DNA of 60,935 nt. It comes from Goleter apudmare HA4340-LM2 (GTDB taxonomy: Bacteria > Cyanobacteriota > Cyanobacteriia > Cyanobacteriales > Nostocaceae). The translations under genes were made by a program, and so were the position numbers. Positions 46,711-54,707 of this stretch are shown in pieces (position 1 is the stretch's first letter; each line of letters starts with the position of its first letter). The notes below the pieces were generated by a model. That model was not told the DNA's origin. It ran no database searches and saw only the letters and a list, made by a program, of their open reading frames with translations. The stretch lies in NCBI GenBank assembly GCA_019359495.1, contig JAHHHF010000108.1, forward strand, positions 1 through 60,935, given 5' to 3'.

Positions 46711-47097
46711 TCAGCTCATTGCATTCCAGATTATCTTAGTATCCGTAAATTGTCGAAATCGACAGACTTTTCTATTACTAAAATCATACACATGGGCTGC
46801 GGAAGAGCGAAACGACTTACCCGTCGAGCGATAGCAACCCGCGTAACTGCCAATAACGATGATCGTTTCCCCGGCATCTAGATACTGCTCAATGTCAAAC
46901 GACCACGATTCCCAGTTGTCATCGAACGCTTTGAAAACCCCCTCGACGACTGCTTCGGCTCCTCGGTGAGTTGCTCCTCGCGGGAATCCTTCATTCTGAA
47001 TCCATTCCAGATCAGGAGTGCAGATTCGTAGGAAGGCATCATAGTCCTTCTCACGGAATGCCCGATACAACTCCCGAGTGATTTCAAGGTTTGTCAT
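46711..47097 (-). CDS. SnoaL-like (NTF2-fold) protein
   Basis: The protein has 128 residues: LEITRELYRAFREKDYDAFLRICTPDLEW and RGAEAVVEGVFKAFDDNWESW, then GSYAGCYRSTGKSF. This is the ketosteroid-isomerase-related fold of small polyketide cyclases and of many uncharacterised accessory proteins. The substrate is unknown. It diverges from a TetR gene 56 bases away and is followed by attC-like site (b). Confidence 0.8.
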   Translation of the reverse strand: MTNLEITRELYRAFREKDYDAFLRICTPDLEWIQNEGFPRGATHRGAEAVVEGVFKAFDDNWESWSFDIEQYLDAGETIIVIGSYAGCYRSTGKSFRSSAAHVYDFSNRKVCRFRQFTDTKIIWNAMS

Positions 47098-47153
47098 AGG
47101 CTGTCCTCAAAAAAACTTTGACCATCTGGTATCAGTAATGCTACGATACTACC

Positions 47154-47744
47154 ATGAGCAGAGGACCTGAGAAACAATTCGATCCTGAAATTGCCCTTGC
47201 AAAGGCAATGGAAGTGTTTTGGGCAAGAGGATATGAGGCGGCTAGCCTCGCTGAACTGCTTGAACACATGGGAATCGGTAAAAAGAGTCTCTACGACACG
47301 TTTGGCAACAAGCGATCGCTCTTCCTCAAGGCGTTAGATCACTATGCTCGGACAGAGGTAAAAGCCATTCGAGATCAGCTTTTAGCTCCGGGTTCGCCCT
47401 TGGAAAACCTGGAGCAAGTCCTGCAACACTCGCAGCAACGACATTCGTTGCCCAGAAGCCGAGGCTGTATGTTAGGGACTAACATTGCTGATTTTGATAC
47501 AGATGAGGTTGAAGTTGCATCAATCTTGCGCTACCACCTCCAAGCAATGGAAGATGCCTTTTGCATTGCGATTGATCGCGCTCAAAAAGCAGGTGAGATC
47601 CACACGGCAGTTAGTTCCCGCAACCTTGCGCGTCTACTGCTGTGTACAACACAAGGCATGGCTTTGATTGGTCGAGTCTTGGAAGATGAAACGCTGTTAC
47701 GCAGCACTGTAGAAGCAACACTAGCATTGTTCAAAATCGTCTAA
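47154..47744 (+). CDS. TetR-family regulator
   Basis: The protein has 196 residues. The HTH is ALAKAMEVFWARGYEAASLAELLEHMGIGKKSLYDTFGNKRSLFLKAL, and the C-terminal domain has SRGCMLGTNIADF and LARLLLCTTQGMALIGRV, as in the AcrR-like group that controls neighbouring oxidoreductases. It precedes an SDR gene on the same strand and diverges from SnoaL, so it probably controls both. The promoter candidate TTGACC with TACGAT lies so close to the ATG that the transcript would be almost leaderless. Confidence 0.9.
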   Translation: MSRGPEKQFDPEIALAKAMEVFWARGYEAASLAELLEHMGIGKKSLYDTFGNKRSLFLKALDHYARTEVKAIRDQLLAPGSPLENLEQVLQHSQQRHSLPRSRGCMLGTNIADFDTDEVEVASILRYHLQAMEDAFCIAIDRAQKAGEIHTAVSSRNLARLLLCTTQGMALIGRVLEDETLLRSTVEATLALFKIV

Positions 47745-47809
47745 TTTTTTTTGCTTCAAATTAGACCAATCAGTTTAAGTTTATGACCACTAACGAGCGA
47801 GGAATCACG

Positions 47810-48559
47810 ATGTCACGATTAACTAACAAAACAGCCGTTATCACTGGAGGCACTACTGGAATTGGATTTGAAACTGCCAAACAGTTTGTTGCAGAAGGAG
47901 CACAAGTCATCGTCACTGGACAGAACGACGAGCGTTTGCAAGCTGCTGCGAAGGAACTGGGTGAAGCAGTGATTCCGGTTCGAGTGGATGTTCGCTCCCT
48001 ATCTGATCTGGAATCACTGGCAGCACGGGTCAAAGCAGAATTTGGTGGACTGGATATTCTGTTTGCCAATGCTGGTATCGGGCTGTTTGCACCCCTAGAT
48101 GCTATTGATGAAGCATTTTATAATGACCAGTTTGATGTCAATGTCAAAGGTGTATTCTTCACCGTGCAGAAACTGGCTGAACTCCTAAATGAAAGAGCAA
48201 GCGTCATCTTAAACGCATCAGCCGTCAATGAGAAGGGTGCGGCAATGGGCAGTGTGTACTTTGCCACAAAAGCGGCGGTGAGATCGTTGGCGCGATCGTT
48301 GGCTGCCGAGCTAGCCTCTCGTCAGATACGAGTTAATGCGATCAGCCCTGGCTTTGTACCCACGAATTTTCAGAGCAAAATGGGGCTGCCACCAGAAGTG
48401 CTCAACAGCTTTGGTGACTATGTTAAGCAATCGGCTCCATTAGGACGATTTGGAAAACCGGGGGAGATTGCGGCTGGGGTTGTTTTCCTTGCTAGTGATG
48501 AGTCATCATACATGACAGCAGCAGATCTCGTTGTTGATGGCGGATTTATGAACGTTTGA
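47810..48559 (+). CDS. Short-chain dehydrogenase/reductase
   Basis: The protein has 249 residues. The ATG at 47810 has GAGGA upstream; the frame is open for nine codons more. The NAD(P) motif is TGGTTGIG and the structural motif NAG is in FANAGIG. The catalytic Ser is in ILNASAVNEKG, and Tyr-x3-Lys is in VYFATKAAV. The ending SYMTAADLVVDGG is typical for this classical SDR branch. It probably forms an operon with the TetR gene 65 bases upstream. Confidence 0.92.
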   Translation: MSRLTNKTAVITGGTTGIGFETAKQFVAEGAQVIVTGQNDERLQAAAKELGEAVIPVRVDVRSLSDLESLAARVKAEFGGLDILFANAGIGLFAPLDAIDEAFYNDQFDVNVKGVFFTVQKLAELLNERASVILNASAVNEKGAAMGSVYFATKAAVRSLARSLAAELASRQIRVNAISPGFVPTNFQSKMGLPPEVLNSFGDYVKQSAPLGRFGKPGEIAAGVVFLASDESSYMTAADLVVDGGFMNV

Positions 48560-48866
48560 GGCAGCACGCTTATTTCCTTCATTGAAGTGCGATCGCTTTG
48601 CTCTCCATGCCATCAGAGCGATCGCCACGCCTCAGTAATGTCTAGATTGTGCCCTTGCCAAGATCTGAGGCTGCATATCGTTCCCGCTCACCGGACACAA
48701 CGACCTTTGCCTCTCACTGATACCTTGACTTTGTTCCGGTGCAGAGGGATTGTTGTACTGCTGGCTAGACTAGATGATTTTATAGACAGCAAGAAACGGG
48801 TGGCGTTGAACTTTTACTCTCGATATATTGAGGGGTGCATGATGGACAGATGATGAAACCAGTCAC
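48560..48866. other. Intergenic with degenerate attC-like site
   Basis: 307 bases. Contains the candidate site (c) and an HIP1-based inverted repeat near 48590-48626; no gene recognised. Confidence 0.5.
48695..48758 (-). repeat. Degenerate attC-like site (c)
   Basis: Minus strand: R'' GTACAAC followed by AATCCCTCTGCACC, and opposing arm GTGAGAGGC, R' GTTGTGT. The arms pair with extrahelical bases, but the boxes deviate from consensus and do not match either neighbouring site. No minus-strand gene precedes it. Confidence 0.4.
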
Positions 48867-49754
48867 ATGAATTCCTCGATAGAAACCAGCACGTATGATA
48901 GCGAAACTTATGAACGAATTGCCAAGGCGATCGCATTCATGCGTCAGAATCATTTGAATCAGCCCGCCTTAGCAACCATTGCTCAGCATGTGCATCTTAG
49001 TGAATATCATTTTCAACGGATCTTCACCCGATGGGCAGGCATCAGCCCCAAGCGTTTTTTGCAATATCTCACGGTGGAGTATGCCAAATCAAAAATCGCT
49101 GAGACTGGTAATCTCCTGGATCTGACTGTAGAAGTTGGATTATCTAGTCCAGGACGATTACACGATCTGTTTGTGAATTTAGAAGCGATGTCGCCCGGTG
49201 AGTTTAAGGCAGGAGGCATCGGCTTACAAATCTGGTATGGCATTCATCCAACCCCATTTGGAGACTGCTTAATTGCAACAACCCCGCGTGGTATCTGTAA
49301 TCTTCATTTCTTGGATACAACGAACAAAGATGTTGTTGAACAGGCTTTCCGCTTGGAGTGGGCAAATGCTGATATCAAGCAGGATCAACAAGCTACTCAA
49401 GAGATGTGCGATCGCATTTTCGAGCCAAGTGCGACCCACAGCAAACCTTTGGTTCTTTACGTCAAAGGGACGAATTTTCAGATTCAAGTTTGGCGGGCAC
49501 TCCTGAGCGTTCCGTTTGGCGGGATTACAACTTACCAAGGATTAGCAGCAGCGATGAGTCGCCCAACGGCTGCGAGAGCCGTCGGTAACGCATTAGGGCG
49601 TAATCCGGTAGGGTACTTAATTCCTTGCCATCGAGTGATCCGGGAATCTGGTGAGTTCGTCGGTTTTCGTTGGGGACTGGAACGTAAGACCGTTCTGCTT
49701 GGTTGGGAAGCAAGTCGCAGTCAGACCCAAAACAAGGAGCAAGAATTGACATGA
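48867..49754 (+). CDS. AraC-type HTH / methylated-DNA-protein cysteine methyltransferase (Ada-like)
   Basis: The protein has 295 residues. The AraC HTH domain occupies residues about 15-115 (LATIAQHVHLSEYHFQRIFTRWAGISPKRFL). The alkyltransferase domain (about 125-285) has the acceptor Cys in NPVGYLIPCHRVI and the helix-turn-helix VPFGGITTYQGLAAAM. The N-terminal phosphotriester-repair domain of Ada is absent. It takes O6-alkyl groups from guanine and may activate transcription. Its stop overlaps the start of a transporter remnant (ATGA). Confidence 0.92.
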   Translation: MNSSIETSTYDSETYERIAKAIAFMRQNHLNQPALATIAQHVHLSEYHFQRIFTRWAGISPKRFLQYLTVEYAKSKIAETGNLLDLTVEVGLSSPGRLHDLFVNLEAMSPGEFKAGGIGLQIWYGIHPTPFGDCLIATTPRGICNLHFLDTTNKDVVEQAFRLEWANADIKQDQQATQEMCDRIFEPSATHSKPLVLYVKGTNFQIQVWRALLSVPFGGITTYQGLAAAMSRPTAARAVGNALGRNPVGYLIPCHRVIRESGEFVGFRWGLERKTVLLGWEASRSQTQNKEQELT

Positions 49755-50110
49755 GAGGATTAGAGATTGCAGAACTTTTGCTACTGGCTGCCTTGTGGGG
49801 TGGTTCGTTTCTATGTTATGCGAATTGCGGCACCCGTACTCGTTCCAGTTTGGCTGATTGAGTTTCGCGTCTTGCTTTGCTATCAACTGCATTTGCCTAT
49901 ATTTTATACTTCCGACTCATTCAAAATGTTGGCGCTACAAAAGCATTGACAGTCACTTATTTGATTCCTCTATTTACGATGCTTTGGGGTGCATTATTTC
50001 TGAACGAAGCCATAACGATATCAATGATTTTGGGATGTAGCTTGATTTTGATGGGGACTGCGATCGCGAACGGTGTGTTTATAAAAACGTCGAGTGACAA
50101 TACGAAATAG
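49751..50110 (+). pseudogene. EamA/DMT-family transporter remnant
   Basis: The start MRGLEIAELLLLAALWGGSFL is a typical EamA N-terminus. A frameshift follows, and the family sequence MRIAAPVLVPVWLIEFRVLL continues in another frame. After a large internal deletion, the last two or three helices (FAYILYFRLIQNVGATKALTV onward, then LFLNEAITISMILG) follow in a third frame. Helices 2-7 are mostly missing. It was translationally coupled to the Ada-like gene (ATGA overlap). Confidence 0.8.
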
Positions 50111-50164
50111 GAGTAGCCACACATTACCAGTGGATTTGAGATACTGCCTTAACCGATTTCCCAA

Positions 50165-50251
50165 GCAGTACGTTCCTGGTCAGCTGCGGCAGGTGACCTG
50201 TACATCACCACCAATGTTTCCATACTGTCCGTTGCACCAGGGTTGTTATGC
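50165..50251 (-). repeat. attC-like site (d), partly degenerate
   Basis: Minus strand: R'' GCATAAC followed by AACCCTGGTG; inner arms CGGACAG and CTGCCGCAG; R' region GTACTGC deviates from GTTRRRY. R'' begins 17 bases after the stop of the GNAT gene. Confidence 0.6.
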
Positions 50252-50268
50252 CGCGCAAACTACAACAA

Positions 50269-50679
50269 TTAAACCGGGCGTTCCCAAGGTTCACTGTATT
50301 GCCGATAGCCAACTCGCTTGAACGCAGAAATCATCCGCACATTATCTACTGCCGTGTCACAAAAGACTCGCCAGACTCCGACCTCTTGTAAGATCTGTGT
50401 TCCCTTCGATAAAAGATCGTTTGCCAAACCAAGCCCTCGATACTCTGGCAAAACTCCCATATAGTAGATTGTTCCTTCCTCTAAACCCTCTTTGGCACAT
50501 CCTGAAAAAACGACCGGAAGTACAAACCCTACAATTTCCCCTTTTTCGTTTATCCCAAACTGCCACCAGTTATCTTGATATGCGAAGTCTCTTGCTGAAT
50601 TCAAAAACATCTCAGCCGCTTTATAAGGATCATGTTTTGATACTCTCTGGCGATCGCTTGCGTCGATTGATTCAGACAT
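50269..50679 (-). CDS. GNAT-family N-acetyltransferase
   Basis: The protein has about 136 residues from the ATG at 50679; the frame is open further upstream, but that part overlaps another gene. The acetyl-CoA motif is YYMGVLPEYRGLGLANDLLSKG, followed by VDNVRMISAFKRVGYRQY. The N-terminal strand of the fold seems incomplete, so the gene may be 5'-truncated and joined to the BrnT fragment, which it overlaps by 8 bases. The stop lies 17 bases before attC-like site (d). Confidence 0.75.
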   Translation of the reverse strand: MSESIDASDRQRVSKHDPYKAAEMFLNSARDFAYQDNWWQFGINEKGEIVGFVLPVVFSGCAKEGLEEGTIYYMGVLPEYRGLGLANDLLSKGTQILQEVGVWRVFCDTAVDNVRMISAFKRVGYRQYSEPWERPV

Positions 50680-50869
50680 TACTCGCGTAACAGTTGAGCC
50701 CTTGATTTGACTCCCCAATAATGAGGTATCGCTCTTCATCCTCAGAGTGGTCTGGATCGTAGAAGTCAATAAAAAGAGGATCATCAAAAACTGTTTTTGC
50801 CTCCTCAAATGAGACTCTATGTTCTGATAGATAGCGCTCTGCCTTGTTTTCATCCCACTCAAACTGCAT
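50672..50869 (-). pseudogene. BrnT-like toxin, C-terminally truncated
   Basis: The 65 residues begin MQFEWDENKAERYLSEHRVSF and contain EEAKTVFDDPLFIDFYDPDHSEDEERYLIIGESNQG. This is the BrnT ribonuclease toxin N-terminal two thirds. The family continues with a strand carrying catalytic Arg residues, replaced here by LNCYASNV and a stop. No BrnA antitoxin follows; a GNAT gene does. Probably an inactive remnant. Confidence 0.75.
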
Positions 50870-50892
50870 AAAGCTATTGTACCGCTGCTCAC

Positions 50893-51402
50893 TTAAACTG
50901 ATTGTACGCTTTGGTCTGTAAGAGACTTAATAGCACAGTAAAGATCAGCGATCGAAACAATGGCTATCCAAGTGTTAGCGCCATGATTGCCAGAAAGAAT
51001 AAGCTCATGGACGACCTCATTTGCAAAAAAACCAGCTTTATAGGGATCTGCATGAGCGATTTTGTTCAACGCTTCCCTGAGTGGCAAAGGCTCGAAACCA
51101 GCTTTCTCACTATAAGGTGGTCGATAGTTATTTAAGGTGGCAGAGACTTCACTGGTATTGGTAGCACGATTTAAGGCACCAACAGTTGTACGAATAGAAG
51201 GAATGCTACCAAAATCTTGTTCTGAGCGGATTGAAAGCGCTAGCACCCGCAATATTTCAACACCTTTTTCGGAAGACTCTTGTAAAATTTTCTCCCTGCT
51301 TTGTTGATCTATTTTCGATTTATTTGTGTAGGCGTCTCTGAAATCTCGACTGAGTATCTCTAGCTCTTCAGCACACTCATGGAATGTCCTTCGTTTCCAC
51401 AT
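50893..51402 (-). CDS. Cassette-type protein of unknown function
   Basis: The protein has 169 residues, largely helical, without signal peptide or membrane segment. The segment LPLREALNKIAHADPYKAGF has a general HEPN-like look (Lys-Ile-x-His), but the typical R-x4-6-H active motif is not present. I cannot assign a family. It sits 23 bases upstream of the BrnT fragment on the same strand. Confidence 0.6.
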   Translation of the reverse strand: MWKRRTFHECAEELEILSRDFRDAYTNKSKIDQQSREKILQESSEKGVEILRVLALSIRSEQDFGSIPSIRTTVGALNRATNTSEVSATLNNYRPPYSEKAGFEPLPLREALNKIAHADPYKAGFFANEVVHELILSGNHGANTWIAIVSIADLYCAIKSLTDQSVQSV

Positions 51403-51456
51403 TCTGAAGCCTCCGCCTTAAATAGGAAGTCTCAAATAATACTGGGTATCTAAGCA

Positions 51457-51545
51457 GGCTAACGCCCCCGTTCACCCGCCACAGATAACCTCGAAATTCC
51501 AACCAGTACCCTCTCGGCGGTCGGCGTGCATTGGGGTTGTTGGGC
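51457..51545 (-). repeat. attC-like site (e)
   Basis: Minus strand: R'' GCCCAAC followed by AACCCCAATG, inner arm CACGCCGACCGCCG opposite TGGCGGGTGAAC, R' GTTAGCC. Length is 89 bases. R'' is the exact complement of R' in site (f). It begins 29 bases after the HxlR stop. Confidence 0.8.
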
Positions 51546-51574
51546 TGCGTCTCAACTCACACATAAACAATTAT

Positions 51575-51925
51575 TCAGAGACGGTTTTGACGATATGCTT
51601 CTAGATCGTCAATTACATCCAGGATTTCAACGAACCGAGAACCAAAATCAGTCAACTTATACTCTACACGTGGTGGAATCTCAGGATAAGAAACTTTCTC
51701 GACAATTCCAAAGTTAACGAGATCCGATAACCGCTCATTCAAAACCTTGGTCGTCAATCCTTCAGTTATACGGGTCATAGCTCCTGGACGGTTGATTCCT
51801 GTGCGAATTAAGCGTAAAACTTCCAACATCCATTTACAGCCAAGTGTATGCTCCACAATATGAGCGACGTTTAGCTGCGCGTTAGAAAAATTTTTTGTTG
51901 AGCTATGAGGCTGTGATGTTTGCAT
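51575..51925 (-). CDS. HxlR-family regulator
   Basis: The protein has 116 residues: EHTLGCKWMLEVLRLIRTG, then GAMTRITEGLTTKVLNERLSDLVNFGIVEKVSYPEIPPRVEYKLTDFG, the complete winged helix of the HxlR/MarR-like family. It diverges from a quinone oxidoreductase gene, a pairing known for redox-responsive HxlR regulators. A conserved Cys is present at CKW. The operator candidate is at 51939-51959. Confidence 0.92.
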   Translation of the reverse strand: MQTSQPHSSTKNFSNAQLNVAHIVEHTLGCKWMLEVLRLIRTGINRPGAMTRITEGLTTKVLNERLSDLVNFGIVEKVSYPEIPPRVEYKLTDFGSRFVEILDVIDDLEAYRQNRL

Positions 51926-51937
51926 TTGCTACTAATC

Positions 51938-51959
51938 GGTAACTACCTTACCAAACGGT
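51938..51959. promoter_or_regulatory. Candidate HxlR operator
   Basis: GGTAA-ctacc-TTACC is an inverted repeat, and the adjoining TTACCAAACGGT (51948-51959) recurs as ACCGTTTGGTAA upstream of the second HxlR gene at 54623-54634. Confidence 0.6.
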
Positions 51960-52046
51960 GCAGACTTGCAAGGGCAGAGAGAACTTACCTACGCTGAGTG
52001 GTATTGAAATACCTTCACATTTTAGAGCAAGGATGGTCAAGCAGAG

Positions 52047-53015
52047 ATGGAATTCATGAAAGCAGCCGTATTAAAAGCATTTGGGGACGCTGAGAGTTTT
52101 GAGATTCAAACGGTTCCCAAGCCAGTACCAAAAGCTAATCAGGTTTTAGTGCAGGTCTGTGCGACATCAGTTAACCCTGTTGATTACCAGACTCGTCGTG
52201 GTGATTATAAAAATCTGGTTCACCTACCAGCAATCATCGGAGTTGACATTTCAGGGGTTATCGAGGTGATCGGAGAGGCAGTTACAGAATTTAAGGTGGG
52301 AGACGAAGTTTATTACTCGCCGCAAATTTTTGGGGAATCTGGCAGCTATGCTCAATATCATGTTGCCGATGCAGGTATTGTTGCAATCAAGCCTGCTAAC
52401 CTATTACACGTTGAAGCAGCTTGTTTTCCACTTGCGGGAGGAACGGCTTGGGATTGTCTAGTAACTAGAGGCAATCTGCAAGTCGGTGAAACAGTTCTAA
52501 TCCATGCTGGTGCTGGTGGAGTTGGCTCTATTGCAATTCAACTGGCTAAAGTAATGGGAGCATATGTTTTTGCCACGTGCAGTTCCAAAAATCGAGATTT
52601 AGTTAAAGAACTTGGCGCAGATTGGGTTATTGATTACAGGAATCAAGATTACGCGGCAGTCGTTTGTCAAGAAACAGGTGGTCTGGGTGTCGATCTCGTT
52701 TTAGATACGATCGGTGGTGAGACAATTCAGCGTAGCCCAGAAATTATTCGTCCATTTGGTAGGCTTGTGAGCATTGTAGATATTGCAACTCCGCTATCGC
52801 TACTTGAAGCATGGGGCAAAAACTTGACTATTCATTTTGTTTTTACGCCACAATACCGAACAAAATTAGATGCTTTGACGAAACTTATCGAACGCGCTCA
52901 ACTTCGCCCAGTAATTGATTCAATAATATCTTGGGATCAGGTGATTCAAGCGCATCAGCGTTTAGAGCAAGGAGGAACACGGGGCAAAATTGTGTTGGAA
53001 TTTATCAAAGACTAA
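52047..53015 (+). CDS. Zinc-independent quinone oxidoreductase (MDR superfamily)
   Basis: The protein has 322 residues (or 319 from the ATG at 52056, which aligns better with the family start MKAAVLKAFG). NADPH motif: HAGAGGVGSIAIQLAK. Typical elements are TSVNPVDYQTRRGDY and GVDISGVIEVIGEAV. No zinc-ligand cysteines are present at the structural loop, so it is of the quinone reductase/enoyl reductase type. It diverges from HxlR and is likely induced by electrophilic or oxidative stress. Confidence 0.9.
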   Translation: MEFMKAAVLKAFGDAESFEIQTVPKPVPKANQVLVQVCATSVNPVDYQTRRGDYKNLVHLPAIIGVDISGVIEVIGEAVTEFKVGDEVYYSPQIFGESGSYAQYHVADAGIVAIKPANLLHVEAACFPLAGGTAWDCLVTRGNLQVGETVLIHAGAGGVGSIAIQLAKVMGAYVFATCSSKNRDLVKELGADWVIDYRNQDYAAVVCQETGGLGVDLVLDTIGGETIQRSPEIIRPFGRLVSIVDIATPLSLLEAWGKNLTIHFVFTPQYRTKLDALTKLIERAQLRPVIDSIISWDQVIQAHQRLEQGGTRGKIVLEFIKD

Positions 53016-53131
53016 GAGGTCGTCTTCACCAATAACTTTAAATCGCAGCCTGACAAATAACCCGCAAGTGACCTAATCTTGACCCCTCACAGACCATCTC
53101 GAAACTACAGACCCCAGCGATATCTTAAGCA

Positions 53132-53217
53132 GCCCAACGGCAAAACGCAGCGGCAGCAGACAACCTTAGCAGCGCCATAAGCGGCTTTCGTCCGTCCGCT
53201 GCCGTGAAGTGTTAGCC
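53132..53217 (-). repeat. attC-like site (f)
   Basis: Minus strand: R'' GGCTAAC, inner arm CACGGCAGCGGACGGACG opposite CTGCTGCCGCTGCG, R' GTTGGGC (matches GTTRRRY). Length is 86 bases. R'' supplies the TAA stop of the GAF gene, a typical cassette feature. R' complements R'' of site (e). Confidence 0.85.
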
Positions 53218-53736
53218 TGCTGACGGATTCTTCCGAAGATTACGAATATTCCAAAAAGCTTCTAACGTCTCCGACACTAACTTTGCAAAACTGATGAAGT
53301 GCTTTTCGTCTTCTTCGGTGAATTCGCCTTCGTATTTGTCAGACAGTTGCAGTAACCCCCAGTTCGTTCCATCTTGTCCAATAATTGGTGCAGAAAGCCA
53401 ACCTCGCATTGGTGGATGCTTACCTGCCTCTGTACCAAACTCCTTCCACTCTGGATGTGCCTCTAGTTCCGCTTGGGTCATTCACACGGGTTGATTATGC
53501 CGCAACAACCACCCATGAGTACCATACCCAGTGGCAGGAGTTTTGTAGTCTGCCCATGCTTCATCTTTCTCTGAAAGCGAGAAATACTTGCGAATTGAAG
53601 TCCAGTCTTCTTGCACAATGACAGCGATCGCCGATTGATTCGCCCCAATCAAAACTCGGATCAGCTCCACTGCGTAACTCAAGACACGATTCGCCACTTC
53701 AGTAAATTCTTCATCAATTGCATCGGGATTTGGCAT
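53212..53736 (-). pseudogene. GAF-domain protein interrupted by one stop codon
   Basis: Two open stretches in the same frame are separated by a single TGA at 53482-53484: NQPV, stop, MTQAELEAHPEWKEFG. Family members normally read on through here with Arg; CGA to TGA is a one-base change. The full product would be about 174 residues with a GAF fold (IVQEDWTSIRKYF, ending near WGLLQLSDKYEGEFTEEDE). The ATG directly after the stop could allow re-initiation. The natural TAA stop is inside attC-like site (f). Confidence 0.82.
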
Positions 53737-53853
53737 CACTGGGTTTGGGGTTGCACCTGTGACAACATTACGATAGACATTTTGATGAGTAGTATGCTCT
53801 TGGTCGGGTATGGGAAAGGCATCTCCGCAAATATAGGTTATCCTAAACGGTGT

Positions 53854-53871
53854 CTACAAATAACTTTGTAG
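53854..53871. terminator. Short hairpin after the HxlR-receiver gene
   Basis: CTACAAA and TTTGTAG pair around TAAC. Weak terminator candidate between the HxlR-receiver gene and the GAF gene, both on the minus strand. Confidence 0.4.
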
Positions 53872-53898
53872 CCTTAATGCAAACTTAATGGAGTACGC

Positions 53899-54609
53899 TT
53901 ACCCTAATCGTCCGGTAAAGCTGGCTGTCGCGGCTGCAAGTTCTATTGTTTCAACAGGTTTAGTGAGAACAATCCGAAAACCTTGAGAGAATGCTTGCCC
54001 TCGGTTGTTTGAAGTCGCCAACGCGATCGCAGGTGTAGGTCTAGCTAACCTCATTTCTAGTTGTTGGACATGACGAACCAGCGAAGTGAAATCATCGCTA
54101 TCTCCACTAAAGTCAACTACAACAACATCTGGTTGAACCTGATTGAGCTGCTCCAAAGTGATTGCCTTAGATACTATTGTTACTGTTGCCTCACAAACAA
54201 CTCCCAATGCTATTTTCAACTCTTGAGCAATGGGTTCATCTGCTATGACTAAAACCTGGATGTCTTTTAAGTTGACGATGCCAAACTGAAAATTAGGCAA
54301 TTTGTTCTTACCCCAATCAGCCATTAGCTCAACCAGTGATCGCAACGCCTCACCTTGAGAAGTGAGTGAGTACTCTACTCTAGGTGGTGTTTCGCTAAAA
54401 GTTTGTCGATGAATGAGACCATCAGACTCTAACTCGCGTAACTGCCTAGTCAAAACTTTCTGAGTTAGCCCTGGAATCAATTGCAATAACTCACTAGGTC
54501 GTTTAGCGCTTTGCCGCAACCACCACAAAATAGTGGACTTCCATTTCCCACCGATTGCCTCTACGGTAACTTCCACCGGACAGCCGTATCTTTTCTCTAC
54601 TCTACTCAT
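53899..54609 (-). CDS. HxlR-type regulator with a C-terminal receiver domain
   Basis: The protein has 236 residues. Residues 1-100 are a complete HxlR winged helix (CPVEVTVEAIGGKWKSTILWW, GLTQKVLTRQLRELESDGLIHRQ). Residues about 115-232 look like a CheY-like receiver: acidic pair in VLVIADEP, phospho-acceptor Asp in VVVVDFSG, Thr/Ser in IALATS and Lys in IVLTKPVE. HxlR proteins normally end after the HTH. Effector-first, receiver-last order is unusual. It diverges from an aldehyde dehydrogenase gene and shares the ACCGTTTGGTAA motif with the other HxlR promoter. Confidence 0.82.
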   Translation of the reverse strand: MSRVEKRYGCPVEVTVEAIGGKWKSTILWWLRQSAKRPSELLQLIPGLTQKVLTRQLRELESDGLIHRQTFSETPPRVEYSLTSQGEALRSLVELMADWGKNKLPNFQFGIVNLKDIQVLVIADEPIAQELKIALGVVCEATVTIVSKAITLEQLNQVQPDVVVVDFSGDSDDFTSLVRHVQQLEMRLARPTPAIALATSNNRGQAFSQGFRIVLTKPVETIELAAATASFTGRLG

Positions 54610-54622
54610 GATTCCATTAGTG

Positions 54623-54634
54623 ACCGTTTGGTAA
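54623..54634. promoter_or_regulatory. Shared HxlR operator motif
   Basis: ACCGTTTGGTAA, identical over 12 bp to the reverse complement of 51948-51959, lies 13 bases upstream of the HxlR-receiver start and 73 bases before the aldehyde dehydrogenase start. Confidence 0.55.
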
Positions 54635-54707
54635 TAATTAGTTGCTCGTGATATAACTTCTCGAAGTGTTTCTCAAGCCAGCCTAGAAAAGTTTACAGGA
54701 GATTCTC

